Shown here: piece by piece, positions 10,016-18,256 of the stretch
Layout: the number at the start of each line of letters is the position of its first letter
Numbering within the stretch: position 1 is the first letter of the stretch
Source: a virus
Direction: 5' to 3' (one strand)
Virus record (IMG/VR): IMGVR_UViG_3300030673_000004
Span: 62,001-126,000 of that record
Length of the DNA stretch: 64,000 nt
Notes under the pieces: generated by a model
The model's input: only the letters and a program-made list of their open reading frames with translations
What the model was told of the DNA's origin: nothing
Database searches by the model: none
Made by a program: the position numbers and the translations under genes

Positions 10016-10773
10016 GGCTCGGGAAGCGCAGATACAAAAGCATCTCGAAGAACCGAGTCTGTTATAGAGGCATCAGAACACAACAACGCCTTAGTCTCGT
10101 CAAACGCATTTCGTACTGTGTCTTGAACAGCCTGAAGCACAATAGGATCCATAACACGGAAAGATGTGCCAGACACTTGCGGACATATACGCTGTATATG
10201 TGACATTATGGAAAGTAAACAAAAACTACTCAGATGATTCGCAGAATCTATAGCAAAATCATAAAGCCAAGCATACACCGATTGATAAATACGCTCTGAC
10301 ACAAATAAAACAGTAGGATCCAACGCACCGTGCGGACGTAACAGAGCCATCACGATATTAAAAGAACATTGTAGAGCTAAAGGCAAATCAGATATTGAAT
10401 TAGAACAAAAACCAACTAAAGCATCTCTCAAGATCTGAACTAAAGATATACCAGTACTAGTAGAATATGGGCTCAGATCACACATATGTGGAAATAGAGG
10501 CTGCTCTAACAAATCAGGAGTAGCACAAGCAGCAAAAACAATATAAGTAGGATCAGTAGTACCCAAATCAGCCTCAGCAACAAAATTAGATGCACCTATG
10601 CGAACATGAGAAAAATGAGAAGCTATCTGAGGATCAACAGAGGATAAATAAACAGATTTATACAAAAACAATAAAACATTAGCATAAGCACAATCAGATA
10701 CACTAAGAAAATATAGTTCATCCCCATCTGTATGCATCCCAGCAAAATGCAAACTCATGTTTTGGTCATACAC
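10012..10773 (-). CDS. Unknown 253-residue protein
   Basis: No recognised family. The product is mixed alpha/beta by composition, with no signal peptide. The start is uncertain: a GTG at 10,773 gives MYDQNM, and an ATG at 10,758 five codons later is equally plausible. The stop lies inside the promoter of the next gene, so the two are separate transcription units. Confidence 0.55.
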   Translation of the reverse strand: MYDQNMSLHFAGMHTDGDELYFLSVSDCAYANVLLFLYKSVYLSSVDPQIASHFSHVRIGASNFVAEADLGTTDPTYIVFAACATPDLLEQPLFPHMCDLSPYSTSTGISLVQILRDALVGFCSNSISDLPLALQCSFNIVMALLRPHGALDPTVLFVSERIYQSVYAWLYDFAIDSANHLSSFCLLSIMSHIQRICPQVSGTSFRVMDPIVLQAVQDTVRNAFDETKALLCSDASITDSVLRDAFVSALPEP

Positions 10774-11053
10774 AAAAGCAGACCTGCTGGAATCAAGAGA
10801 AAAACAATAATCTGTAGAGTGACTTAGAGTAACATCCTGATACTCAAGCGAGGGAGTAGGAGAATCATACTCCTGTTTGTATTGAGGTGTTCCACCTCAA
10901 TACAAACAGGACGCAGAACAAATAAATGCTCATGCGCCCTATTAGAACTACCGTCAGGATTAAAGGATAAAACATTACGGCTGTACTTAGTTAGTCTCAA
11001 AGCAAGTAAGTGCATCCTTTAATAATACAACACCTCTGCCATAAATGCAAGGA
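10774..11053. other. Intergenic region with a long perfect hairpin
   Basis: No convincing gene. A 63-codon leftward frame at 10,824-11,015 runs straight through the hairpin at 10,871-10,911 and is probably not coding. The rest shows no clear promoter. Confidence 0.5.
10871..10911. repeat. Perfect 19-bp inverted repeat, 3-base loop
   Basis: The arms 10,871-10,889 and 10,893-10,911 are exact reverse complements around the loop TTC. No T run follows on either strand, so it is not a standard terminator. It may be an RNA-stability or processing hairpin, or a protein-binding site. It lies between two leftward genes. Confidence 0.9.
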
Positions 11054-11881
11054 TCAACCTCGTAAACGAGACTCTACATCTGTGACATCTCGTGTATCCA
11101 CGGCGTAACCTGGACGAATAAAGCCAATAAAACCATCAACCTTTGCCTGTTCCTCATTATAAAACTTACCAGCAGGACCATCCAAGTAATGCACAAGACC
11201 AGTCTTTGCTTTAACGGAAGCAGGCAGAGTAACTAGATCTGTATAGTGCGCATGCACGCCTGACTTGAAAGCAGCCGTCTCGCAGTCATGAAAAATCAAG
11301 TCAGCCTGTTCATAGAACACTTTTATCTGACTAGGACAAAACTGGGTATCTGTTGTAAAGAAAACACGATACCCTTCCTCGGATGTCACCAAAATGCCAA
11401 ATGAGTCAGTCAAGGCTCGTCCATTCATGACATGAACAGTCTGAACAGGATCAAACGAAATACCTTCCCAAGTAAACGACTCATTAGGCTCAATAGGATG
11501 TAGATCAAAGTAATCAGCAAAAGTATTCACATGACCTTCAATAGACTCCAACGTACCGCGAAGAACATGCGCCCATAGCTTCGTAAGAACGGTACTAATA
11601 CCATAAAGCTTTGGCTTAGGTGCCCGAGAAACACCTCCCCAAGGATAGCGGTTAAACGCCAACCACTCAAGCCCATGGACATGGTCACCGTGCAAATGAC
11701 TGATATAGACACCATCTACATCAAAAGCACCCAGATTAGCGTATTGTGCTAGCGAGTAGGGCGCTGTAGCACCACAGTCAACCAACAAACGCTTACCTGT
11801 ATTTGATTGAATCACAGCCTGACACTGCCATAGACCAGCAGGAGCAAACGCGGAACCAGCACCAGCCCAAAGAATTTTCAT
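11054..11881 (-). CDS. Metallo-beta-lactamase fold hydrolase (RNase Z-like layout)
   Basis: The 275-residue product begins MKILWAGAGSAF and has the family signature HLHGDHVHGL near residue 63. Later metal ligands are probably HVMNGRALTDS, FTTDTQF and FHDCET. The layout (GAGS.., LLVDCG, ISHLHGDH, TDT, DCE) is like tRNase Z and related phosphodiesterases, though several hydrolases share it. A role in tRNA 3' trimming would fit the tRNA-rich genome but is only inference. Ribosome site GGAGG, leftward. It lies between the hairpin region and the phosphoesterase gene. Confidence 0.82.
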   Translation of the reverse strand: MKILWAGAGSAFAPAGLWQCQAVIQSNTGKRLLVDCGATAPYSLAQYANLGAFDVDGVYISHLHGDHVHGLEWLAFNRYPWGGVSRAPKPKLYGISTVLTKLWAHVLRGTLESIEGHVNTFADYFDLHPIEPNESFTWEGISFDPVQTVHVMNGRALTDSFGILVTSEEGYRVFFTTDTQFCPSQIKVFYEQADLIFHDCETAAFKSGVHAHYTDLVTLPASVKAKTGLVHYLDGPAGKFYNEEQAKVDGFIGFIRPGYAVDTRDVTDVESRLRG

Positions 11882-11955
11882 AAAAATACCTCCAAGAACA
11901 AAGATACGTCAAAATCTAAAAATCAACAGATGCAAAAATAAAGATGTGATATTAA

Positions 11956-12774
11956 TCACAACGGTACATCTAAACCAGCAAGATCCTCGGGTATACTGTA
12001 AGCTACAGACAATTTACGAGCCAAATAAGAATCCACTAACTCAGAATTATCGGATATAGCCAATTTAGAGAATATAAAATCACTACCAGCTAAGGACAGC
12101 AAGCCAAAAAGATCTAAAACGTTTAGCTCACAACCTAGCCCAACAACTCGCGTTGTGCCCACCAAGGTATCATGGTACATATGGTAATGACCATGTAAAA
12201 TAAGTCGTGGCTGTATCGCAGCAGCTACGTTATCTAACGTAGCACGATTAGCCTCCCCTGCACTATATAAGTGCTTCAAATTAAAATCAATTGAAGTAGG
12301 AGCATCATGACAGACAAGAACATCACACCTAGGAGCACACAAAGTATGCATAATATCCTTGTAGCCAATACACTCCAGACCAGGAAAAACAGTAGCGCCA
12401 AGGACACGAGAAATGGCATCAATGGAATAAGCACCACCTAAAAAGACAAAATGTAACTTCTCAAAGATAAAATGAAATCCACGCGCTGCCCAAAACAACG
12501 AGGGTAATAGCTCATGAAAAGATAATACATCAGCGCGATGAGGCAGCATATAATGATCTTCATGATTACCATCAATAAAAACAACAGGTATCCCTGTCTC
12601 TTGAGCTAGCCGAGAACAAACACGAAGAAATCTACGAAACGCGGGAATACGCGGAAAATAACCAAAATCACCAACCTGAAGAATCCTATCAACAGATTGG
12701 AGACAAGCCAACTTAAACGCTAGCTCTATAGCAGCGATATCACCATGAATGTCACCAACGACTAAAATCTTCAT
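11956..12774 (-). CDS. Calcineurin-like metallophosphoesterase
   Basis: The 272-residue enzyme has the metallophosphoesterase motifs in order: GDIHGD at 8-13, VGDFGYF near 39, DGNHEDH near 72, then VCHDAP and LHGHYH for the last metal ligands. The likely reaction is phosphomonoester or phosphodiester hydrolysis; substrate unknown. The ATG overlaps the stop of the dual-specificity phosphatase gene (ATGA, 12,771-12,774), so they are coupled and may act in one pathway. Confidence 0.88.
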   Translation of the reverse strand: MKILVVGDIHGDIAAIELAFKLACLQSVDRILQVGDFGYFPRIPAFRRFLRVCSRLAQETGIPVVFIDGNHEDHYMLPHRADVLSFHELLPSLFWAARGFHFIFEKLHFVFLGGAYSIDAISRVLGATVFPGLECIGYKDIMHTLCAPRCDVLVCHDAPTSIDFNLKHLYSAGEANRATLDNVAAAIQPRLILHGHYHMYHDTLVGTTRVVGLGCELNVLDLFGLLSLAGSDFIFSKLAISDNSELVDSYLARKLSVAYSIPEDLAGLDVPL

Positions 12775-13325
12775 ACAAAAATATCAGATAATGATGTTTG
12801 ACGCGCAGTCGTTAAACCCGACTCCTGCATTAAAACAGCAAGAACATACGAATTAGGCATAATATGAGGATTTAGTTTATTAAATTCCTGTTCAGATAAC
12901 CCAAAATAACGACAAAGAAACAGACCAACAGCACCACTACGAGAGACACCAGCAGCACAATGAACATAAATAGGAGTTTCTGATACATCAGAAACATAGT
13001 CTAAAATATTACGGGCCTGAGCCGAAGTAAACAATATAGAGGCACCATCAGCTATATTAGGCGTAGAGTCAGTAAAAACAAGAGACAGTACAGAATCAAC
13101 TCCAAGACAAGATAAACCAAGCTTAGCTGTCTCTGTGTCTGCCCAAATACCTCCACTATATGATGCATATGCCAAATCTGTATCTAAGGTTACTTCATCA
13201 CAAATAGAAATAAGTTTAGCTCCTGGCACATATAAAGCAGGAAATGCCCACCTATGATGCAGCACAGACAACACCATCGCGGCACGAGGTACCACACGAA
13301 CAAAAGTAGGCTTAGCTCTAAGCAT
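12771..13325 (-). CDS. Dual-specificity/tyrosine phosphatase-like protein
   Basis: The 184-residue product contains the Cys-based phosphatase loop YVHCAAGVSRSGAVGLFL near residue 130 (CX5R: Cys, then Arg five residues on). An aspartate-containing segment upstream would supply the general acid. It could dephosphorylate proteins, RNA 5' ends or small molecules. The -10 box TATACT (read leftwards, 13,338-13,333) ends seven bases before the ATG, so the mRNA is probably leaderless. Coupled to the following phosphoesterase by a 4-base overlap. Confidence 0.82.
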   Translation of the reverse strand: MLRAKPTFVRVVPRAAMVLSVLHHRWAFPALYVPGAKLISICDEVTLDTDLAYASYSGGIWADTETAKLGLSCLGVDSVLSLVFTDSTPNIADGASILFTSAQARNILDYVSDVSETPIYVHCAAGVSRSGAVGLFLCRYFGLSEQEFNKLNPHIMPNSYVLAVLMQESGLTTARQTSLSDIFV

Positions 13326-13361
13326 ACTGACAAGTATACAAAAAAGTAACCATAAATGAAA

Positions 13362-14609
13362 CTATTTAGTTGGTGCTTTTGTTGTTGGAACTTTAACAGG
13401 CAGTTCTTTTGGAACCTGAAGCATAGCAACAGGAACACGCAAACGACGAATCTCACCAAATTCAGAGTGGTAGTCTACAACCTCAGTGGCTCGCTGCGCC
13501 CTGTAACCCTCACCGGCAGCATAAGCGTCACGTGGGGGCATGATAGGATGATTCTCAACAAGAAGCCCTTCGGACTCATCACGAGTAGTCAAATAAGTAC
13601 CACCTTGACGTGTCTGATGAATATGGCCACAATGACCATATCGGTACTTAGTCTGCCCCCACAATTCAGGGAAATCTGCAGATACAACAGATTGCAACCT
13701 GCGTGCCTGTATGCGGTCACCATGGGTAAACACAAGAAAGGTCTTTCCATGTACAATAGGGATTATGTTACTCGTAGGAACAACAATATGTACCTGAGGA
13801 GATTTCTCGTAAGCAGCCGCCAAAATCATAGAGGCAGCACAACTTGTATGATAATCATGATTACCAGGAACAAAAACAACTTCAACTTCAGGAGCGCGAC
13901 GAGCTGCTTCTTCTATAATAGAACGAAAAGCGAGCACGCCAAGCTGCAATGTATGCATCCAGCGACTGTCAACATCAAGGATATTCCCAGAACGCTCTGT
14001 GACAGGTGTGCGTGAATCTGCGTGCCAAAAATCGCCTAAGGAAGCTATGAGTATTTTCTGGACTTCACCGGGCGCAGGTAAACAATACTCAGCAGCACGC
14101 TTCAGTAAATTAAGACCTGCTTTAGTATCGTAGTCATCATCATTTGTTTCCTTACCCCAAGCGCGCATACCTAAATGATGATCGCTAAGCATCCAAGTGC
14201 GTAATATATTTTCTCTAGGTAGCTTTCGACAAACAGGTATCTTGGGAGCGGCACCCCGGACCTGATCTGCAAATTCTTGAGCCCACGCCTCAAATTCAGC
14301 TACATCAGGATGAAGACGACGCCACTCTTCTATAATACCCTTTTCGGAATGCACATGAACAGTTGTTTTGCTCATACGCATGCTTAGTGGGATAGGTACT
14401 TTAACTAATGATGAGTGCTCACCAGCATTTATGCAACGCTGCTCTACTCGCTTGTAGACATCGCGAACAGTACTACGAGCAAGCCCAAGCTGAGTCGCAG
14501 CGGTCCTTATAGCACCTGTAGAAATCACAGCAGCTATAATATCACGCTCTTTGGATGTCTCAACAAAGTGACTCAACTCAACAGGTATACTAACGCTAGA
14601 ACGACTCAT
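13362..14609 (-). CDS. HTH plus calcineurin-like phosphoesterase fusion
   Basis: I chose the second ATG (14,609), which has GGGGG upstream, over the one at 14,621. Residues ~15-55 form a Fis/resolvase-like HTH (AAVISTGAIRTAATQLGLARSTVRDVYKR type). From ~125 on is a metallophosphoesterase domain: LSDHHLGM, ASLGDFWHAD, FVPGNHDYH, THGDRI and GHCGHIHQ carry the metal-binding residues. This two-domain layout occurs in large phages, where it is annotated as a phosphoesterase of unknown substrate. It may act on DNA ends. The C-terminal tail is Lys/Thr/Pro-rich. Confidence 0.85.
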   Translation of the reverse strand: MSRSSVSIPVELSHFVETSKERDIIAAVISTGAIRTAATQLGLARSTVRDVYKRVEQRCINAGEHSSLVKVPIPLSMRMSKTTVHVHSEKGIIEEWRRLHPDVAEFEAWAQEFADQVRGAAPKIPVCRKLPRENILRTWMLSDHHLGMRAWGKETNDDDYDTKAGLNLLKRAAEYCLPAPGEVQKILIASLGDFWHADSRTPVTERSGNILDVDSRWMHTLQLGVLAFRSIIEEAARRAPEVEVVFVPGNHDYHTSCAASMILAAAYEKSPQVHIVVPTSNIIPIVHGKTFLVFTHGDRIQARRLQSVVSADFPELWGQTKYRYGHCGHIHQTRQGGTYLTTRDESEGLLVENHPIMPPRDAYAAGEGYRAQRATEVVDYHSEFGEIRRLRVPVAMLQVPKELPVKVPTTKAPTK

Positions 14610-14660
14610 GGATACCCCCATGAGTCGTTATTTACGTATAGGAAGAATGTCCAATCAGAT

Positions 14661-16940
14661 TTAATACAAATCTGGGCAAATCGAACACACAGGTGCTGCC
14701 ATAAAGGCATTGAACTTTCGGATAGCTCGATCATTCAGGCACGTTTTCAATGTATCCATAGAACAATTCTGGACATCAAACACATGAAGTATATGATATA
14801 CAAACGACAAACGTGATGGGTGTGACCAAGAATTATCATTTGCAGATATGGCAGAAATGAAACACTGCAGAAATTGGATCTGAAAATAAGTGGAAAAAGC
14901 TATAACACGAGAAGATACGCTGCTGTACCGACTATGAGACATAACATAAGAAGGCACATCATCAATACGCCTCTTAAGCGTCTTAAGATACGCACCTGCG
15001 ATAACTTTATACAAATGTGATATATCATCTGTAGAGTAAACAAGAGATGGACGTTCAAAACCAACAGCATCAAACCAGATATCGTTAAAGTAGCCGAGCA
15101 TCTCAATACCAGGCGCAATGAACTTACGGTCTGAAATCTCAAAAAACCTAGTCACACTCTCATACAATTTTGACGCAATGTGACGTGCAACGGTATCTGC
15201 ATCATGATTACTTAGAAGCTCTACAATTTCTTGAGTATACTCAGATTTCACAGTCTTATCCAAATAAGACAAAGTGTCTTCTTCAGAAGCTCCAGTTAAA
15301 ACAGTCACAGCAACAGCAGGAATAAAACCACGAGATACTTCACCGAAAAGGTCCTGACGTGCATCCACGACATCAGAATACTGACTCAAATTATCCATGT
15401 CCAAAAGACGATCAAAAATTGACGCCCCACTCACCCGACCATAGGAATAGGACAAAGTATGCAGTAACTCACGCTTATCCTCATTACCACGATAAGTAGT
15501 ACGAGAAGACTGAAATTCACGCAAGGTCCTGATAGACGAAGACCAAGGAGACACAGAAATCCGATGTACCATAACCTTAAAAATCTTTAAGCTCTTCAAA
15601 GCCAAAGGAAGCCAAATCCTTTGATACTCATGATAGTGCTGACGAGTAAAGAATAGCTTTAACAACTTAGGTACATCTAGAGCAGTAGCTCGGCACAAAC
15701 GAAACAATACAAGACCAACAAGTTCTGCAAAACCTGGCGTAGCTGCTCTTCTAGAGTCTTCAACACAAATACCGGGATACTCATCATTTCGGATATTGAT
15801 ATAACCAATAAAACGAATATCCTTATTATAGAAATTAAGACGCAAAAATGAATTGCGAGATAAGTTTCTAGCGTTTAAGCCAATCCAAAAATCACCAAAC
15901 TTAGCTACAGGCATGTCAATATCAGGAAGAGATCCCGACCCAGGTAAGGGTTTATTATTCCCAATATAACCAATATCTAAATCAGAAGGAATCCCATGAA
16001 GGCAGCGACGATATGCGGGACGATCATGGAAGGATAGCTGCGTATCCAAGGCTACTAGCCATGACAGTAATACATCTTTATTAGCTGCAATCCACACAGG
16101 ATCACATGCTAAATGAGCACACGTCATATACTCCTTCATTATAGCATAAACATATGAAGGATTTACAGAATTTAAGTAATCACCACCAATACCACGATAT
16201 TCAATAACACCATGAGATTGAAATTTAACTAAATTAATACTGACATGCCTATGCTTCGCAGCTAACCCTGTAAGACGTAAAATACCCCGAGCAGCCTCAG
16301 GCAAAAGAATATGATCTAAGCCTAATGAGGCAATACCGCAAAAAGATTTCAAGCGGGCTAGGGCATAAGAAAACAAGGACATGGTTGGAAAGCAATAGCT
16401 GTTTCCAAGGCGATTTACATGACGTAGATCACGCTGATCCAAGCAAGAAGTCAGCAACAAAAAAACCAAAGGATTAAAGTCATCACGAGTAATGGAAGAG
16501 GACGAAAATGTAAAATGGAGACCACAACTATCATTTGTTAAGCCGTTAACACGTTTTAACAAATCAAAAGATCTGCACAGTAACTTCTCACTATCTAAAA
16601 TAGAAACAACAGGGCTAACAACTTCAACAGGTAAGAAACGTGACCCATCAGTCAAATCCTCATAGTCTTCCTGCTGAGGATCAATAGATCCATCACGAGT
16701 AAAATGCCAGCATGTATAGTCAGCTTCCCCTTGATGCTTGTGACCAGCATAAACATTACAGACAGCCCCAATAGGCTGATCAAACTCACGCTGAAAAGCC
16801 GATGCTAAATCTTCACGAGAAGCACCAGGAACAGCAATAACGGTTTCAAACTCGAAACCGCAAGAATAACCGGCACGAGATAATTCAAGATCACTCATGA
16901 CAGGTACATCAAGGCTTTTATGTGCAAGAGTCAGACGCAT
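14661..16940 (-). CDS. Amidoligase (glutamine synthetase-like fold), paralogue 1
   Basis: The 759-residue product matches the 'putative amidoligase' pattern of COOH-NH2 ligases. It has GFEFETVIAV near residue 29, WHFTRDGSID near 77, VEVVSPVV near 107, SCGLHFTFS near 140 and IEYRGIGGDYL near 243. These acidic and His residues would bind ATP and metal. The expected reaction is ATP-dependent amide formation between a carboxylate and an amine, such as on a peptide or amino acid. The C-terminal ~450 residues are unassigned. A TTGACA and AT-rich -10 lie just upstream, leaving almost no leader. It is last of three tandem paralogues. Confidence 0.85.
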   Translation of the reverse strand: MRLTLAHKSLDVPVMSDLELSRAGYSCGFEFETVIAVPGASREDLASAFQREFDQPIGAVCNVYAGHKHQGEADYTCWHFTRDGSIDPQQEDYEDLTDGSRFLPVEVVSPVVSILDSEKLLCRSFDLLKRVNGLTNDSCGLHFTFSSSSITRDDFNPLVFLLLTSCLDQRDLRHVNRLGNSYCFPTMSLFSYALARLKSFCGIASLGLDHILLPEAARGILRLTGLAAKHRHVSINLVKFQSHGVIEYRGIGGDYLNSVNPSYVYAIMKEYMTCAHLACDPVWIAANKDVLLSWLVALDTQLSFHDRPAYRRCLHGIPSDLDIGYIGNNKPLPGSGSLPDIDMPVAKFGDFWIGLNARNLSRNSFLRLNFYNKDIRFIGYINIRNDEYPGICVEDSRRAATPGFAELVGLVLFRLCRATALDVPKLLKLFFTRQHYHEYQRIWLPLALKSLKIFKVMVHRISVSPWSSSIRTLREFQSSRTTYRGNEDKRELLHTLSYSYGRVSGASIFDRLLDMDNLSQYSDVVDARQDLFGEVSRGFIPAVAVTVLTGASEEDTLSYLDKTVKSEYTQEIVELLSNHDADTVARHIASKLYESVTRFFEISDRKFIAPGIEMLGYFNDIWFDAVGFERPSLVYSTDDISHLYKVIAGAYLKTLKRRIDDVPSYVMSHSRYSSVSSRVIAFSTYFQIQFLQCFISAISANDNSWSHPSRLSFVYHILHVFDVQNCSMDTLKTCLNDRAIRKFNAFMAAPVCSICPDLY

Positions 16941-16969
16941 AGATTCCTTATATATTTAAGCAACAACTG

Positions 16970-18256
16970 TCAAGTGTTACCTGCAACAATAGACTGAAGA
17001 TCAGAAATAATGCTAGTAGTATGCACAATATTCTTCACATAGTTATAAACTACATGCAGATCTCGCATCTCTTGATGCCGACTGTGAACAAGAGCACGCA
17101 GAATAGAAACAAAATGAGATGATGTTAAAAAGTCAAGCAAAGATTTTGCCCAAACAACGCGCTCTTCCGGTGTTCTTCCAGCAGTCAACCAGCGTCGAGG
17201 AGATACTGCAATCTGATGCAAGGGAAGAAAAGAACCAACAGTAGAGTGTCCTAAATGCTCTTTCCTAAAAGACAGCACTAAACCATGAACGGTATCTTTA
17301 GTGCAACGCATTTTAATACTGGGTTCCTGCGGTGAAGACCTAGGGTGAGGACCATCAAGGTCACAAACAGGGTATGTATTACTAGCAGCAGAACTAGTTG
17401 GGATCAACTCCTGCTCTGCAAAATAACGAGCAACAACTAAAGAGAGGCGCTCATGCTTAAGATGAGTAGCAGCAATCAAAGCACCCGATAAATGCTTCGC
17501 AATACCAATCAGAAGCTCCGGTGTTAGTAAAGTCAGCCAAGCACCGCCAATACCACGATACTCAACTAACTTGTTGTTGTTAGACAACTTGCAAGTATTC
17601 ACAGATACATACTTACCATAGTTGTGTAAAATTCGCTGCGACTCACATAAAGTAGCAACACTCTCCTTGCGGGTCAATGTATGATGTTTTCTATGTGCAT
17701 CAAAGCCGCCAACAGCGGATAAGGTCAGCCGTGTTGTTGCCTGACAGTAATGATTTGAAGAACGCCCAAAGTAGTTAAGTAACCCCATATCATCAGCCAG
17801 AGCACAAAACACATTAGGACGAAAAGTATCCCGTGAAAGACCAAGACACGAAAGTGATATATGTAACCCAGTAGATGGTCCTGTTTTACCACCAATACTC
17901 TGAACTAAGGCAAAAACAGACGTTAATTCGGCCAAAGCCTGATCATCCAGGACTGAAAATGTAGGAGAAATCAATTCAACAGGGCATGAACAACGATGAG
18001 ATGTTGTTATTGAACTATCTGATGTAACAGACCACTTATCATAGCTACGCGGACCATTATGATGAACACCATAGCCACCAGCTTGATCTGATACGCGACT
18101 AGACCCAAGAACAGCCAGAAGTCTATCTCGCACAGCAGTCCAATCAAGAGGGCTCGCAAACTCCAATTCCACACCAAATTTGGATTTGAATGTCTCCAAA
18201 TTTGTAAGTATGGATGGTAACGTAGCTACACGAGCATAGGACTCTAAAAAGTTCAT
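16970..18256 (-). CDS. Amidoligase, paralogue 2
   Basis: I place the start at 18,256 (MNFLESYARV): it has a GGGAG ribosome site and overlaps the previous stop as ATGA. Conserved features are KFGVELEFASPLDW (E.E pair), KWSVTSDSSI, VELISPTFS, STGLHISLSC and LVEYRGIGGAWL. At ~428 residues it is the shortest of the three and lacks most of the long C-terminal extension of its neighbours. The same amide-bond-forming chemistry is expected. SDSS replaces the usual DGS near the ATP site, a change worth testing. Confidence 0.83.
   Translation of the reverse strand: MNFLESYARVATLPSILTNLETFKSKFGVELEFASPLDWTAVRDRLLAVLGSSRVSDQAGGYGVHHNGPRSYDKWSVTSDSSITTSHRCSCPVELISPTFSVLDDQALAELTSVFALVQSIGGKTGPSTGLHISLSCLGLSRDTFRPNVFCALADDMGLLNYFGRSSNHYCQATTRLTLSAVGGFDAHRKHHTLTRKESVATLCESQRILHNYGKYVSVNTCKLSNNNKLVEYRGIGGAWLTLLTPELLIGIAKHLSGALIAATHLKHERLSLVVARYFAEQELIPTSSAASNTYPVCDLDGPHPRSSPQEPSIKMRCTKDTVHGLVLSFRKEHLGHSTVGSFLPLHQIAVSPRRWLTAGRTPEERVVWAKSLLDFLTSSHFVSILRALVHSRHQEMRDLHVVYNYVKNIVHTTSIISDLQSIVAGNT

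Noticed and set aside
10824-11015. Leftward 63-codon frame
   Set aside because: It reads through the perfect 19-bp hairpin and has no ribosome site.
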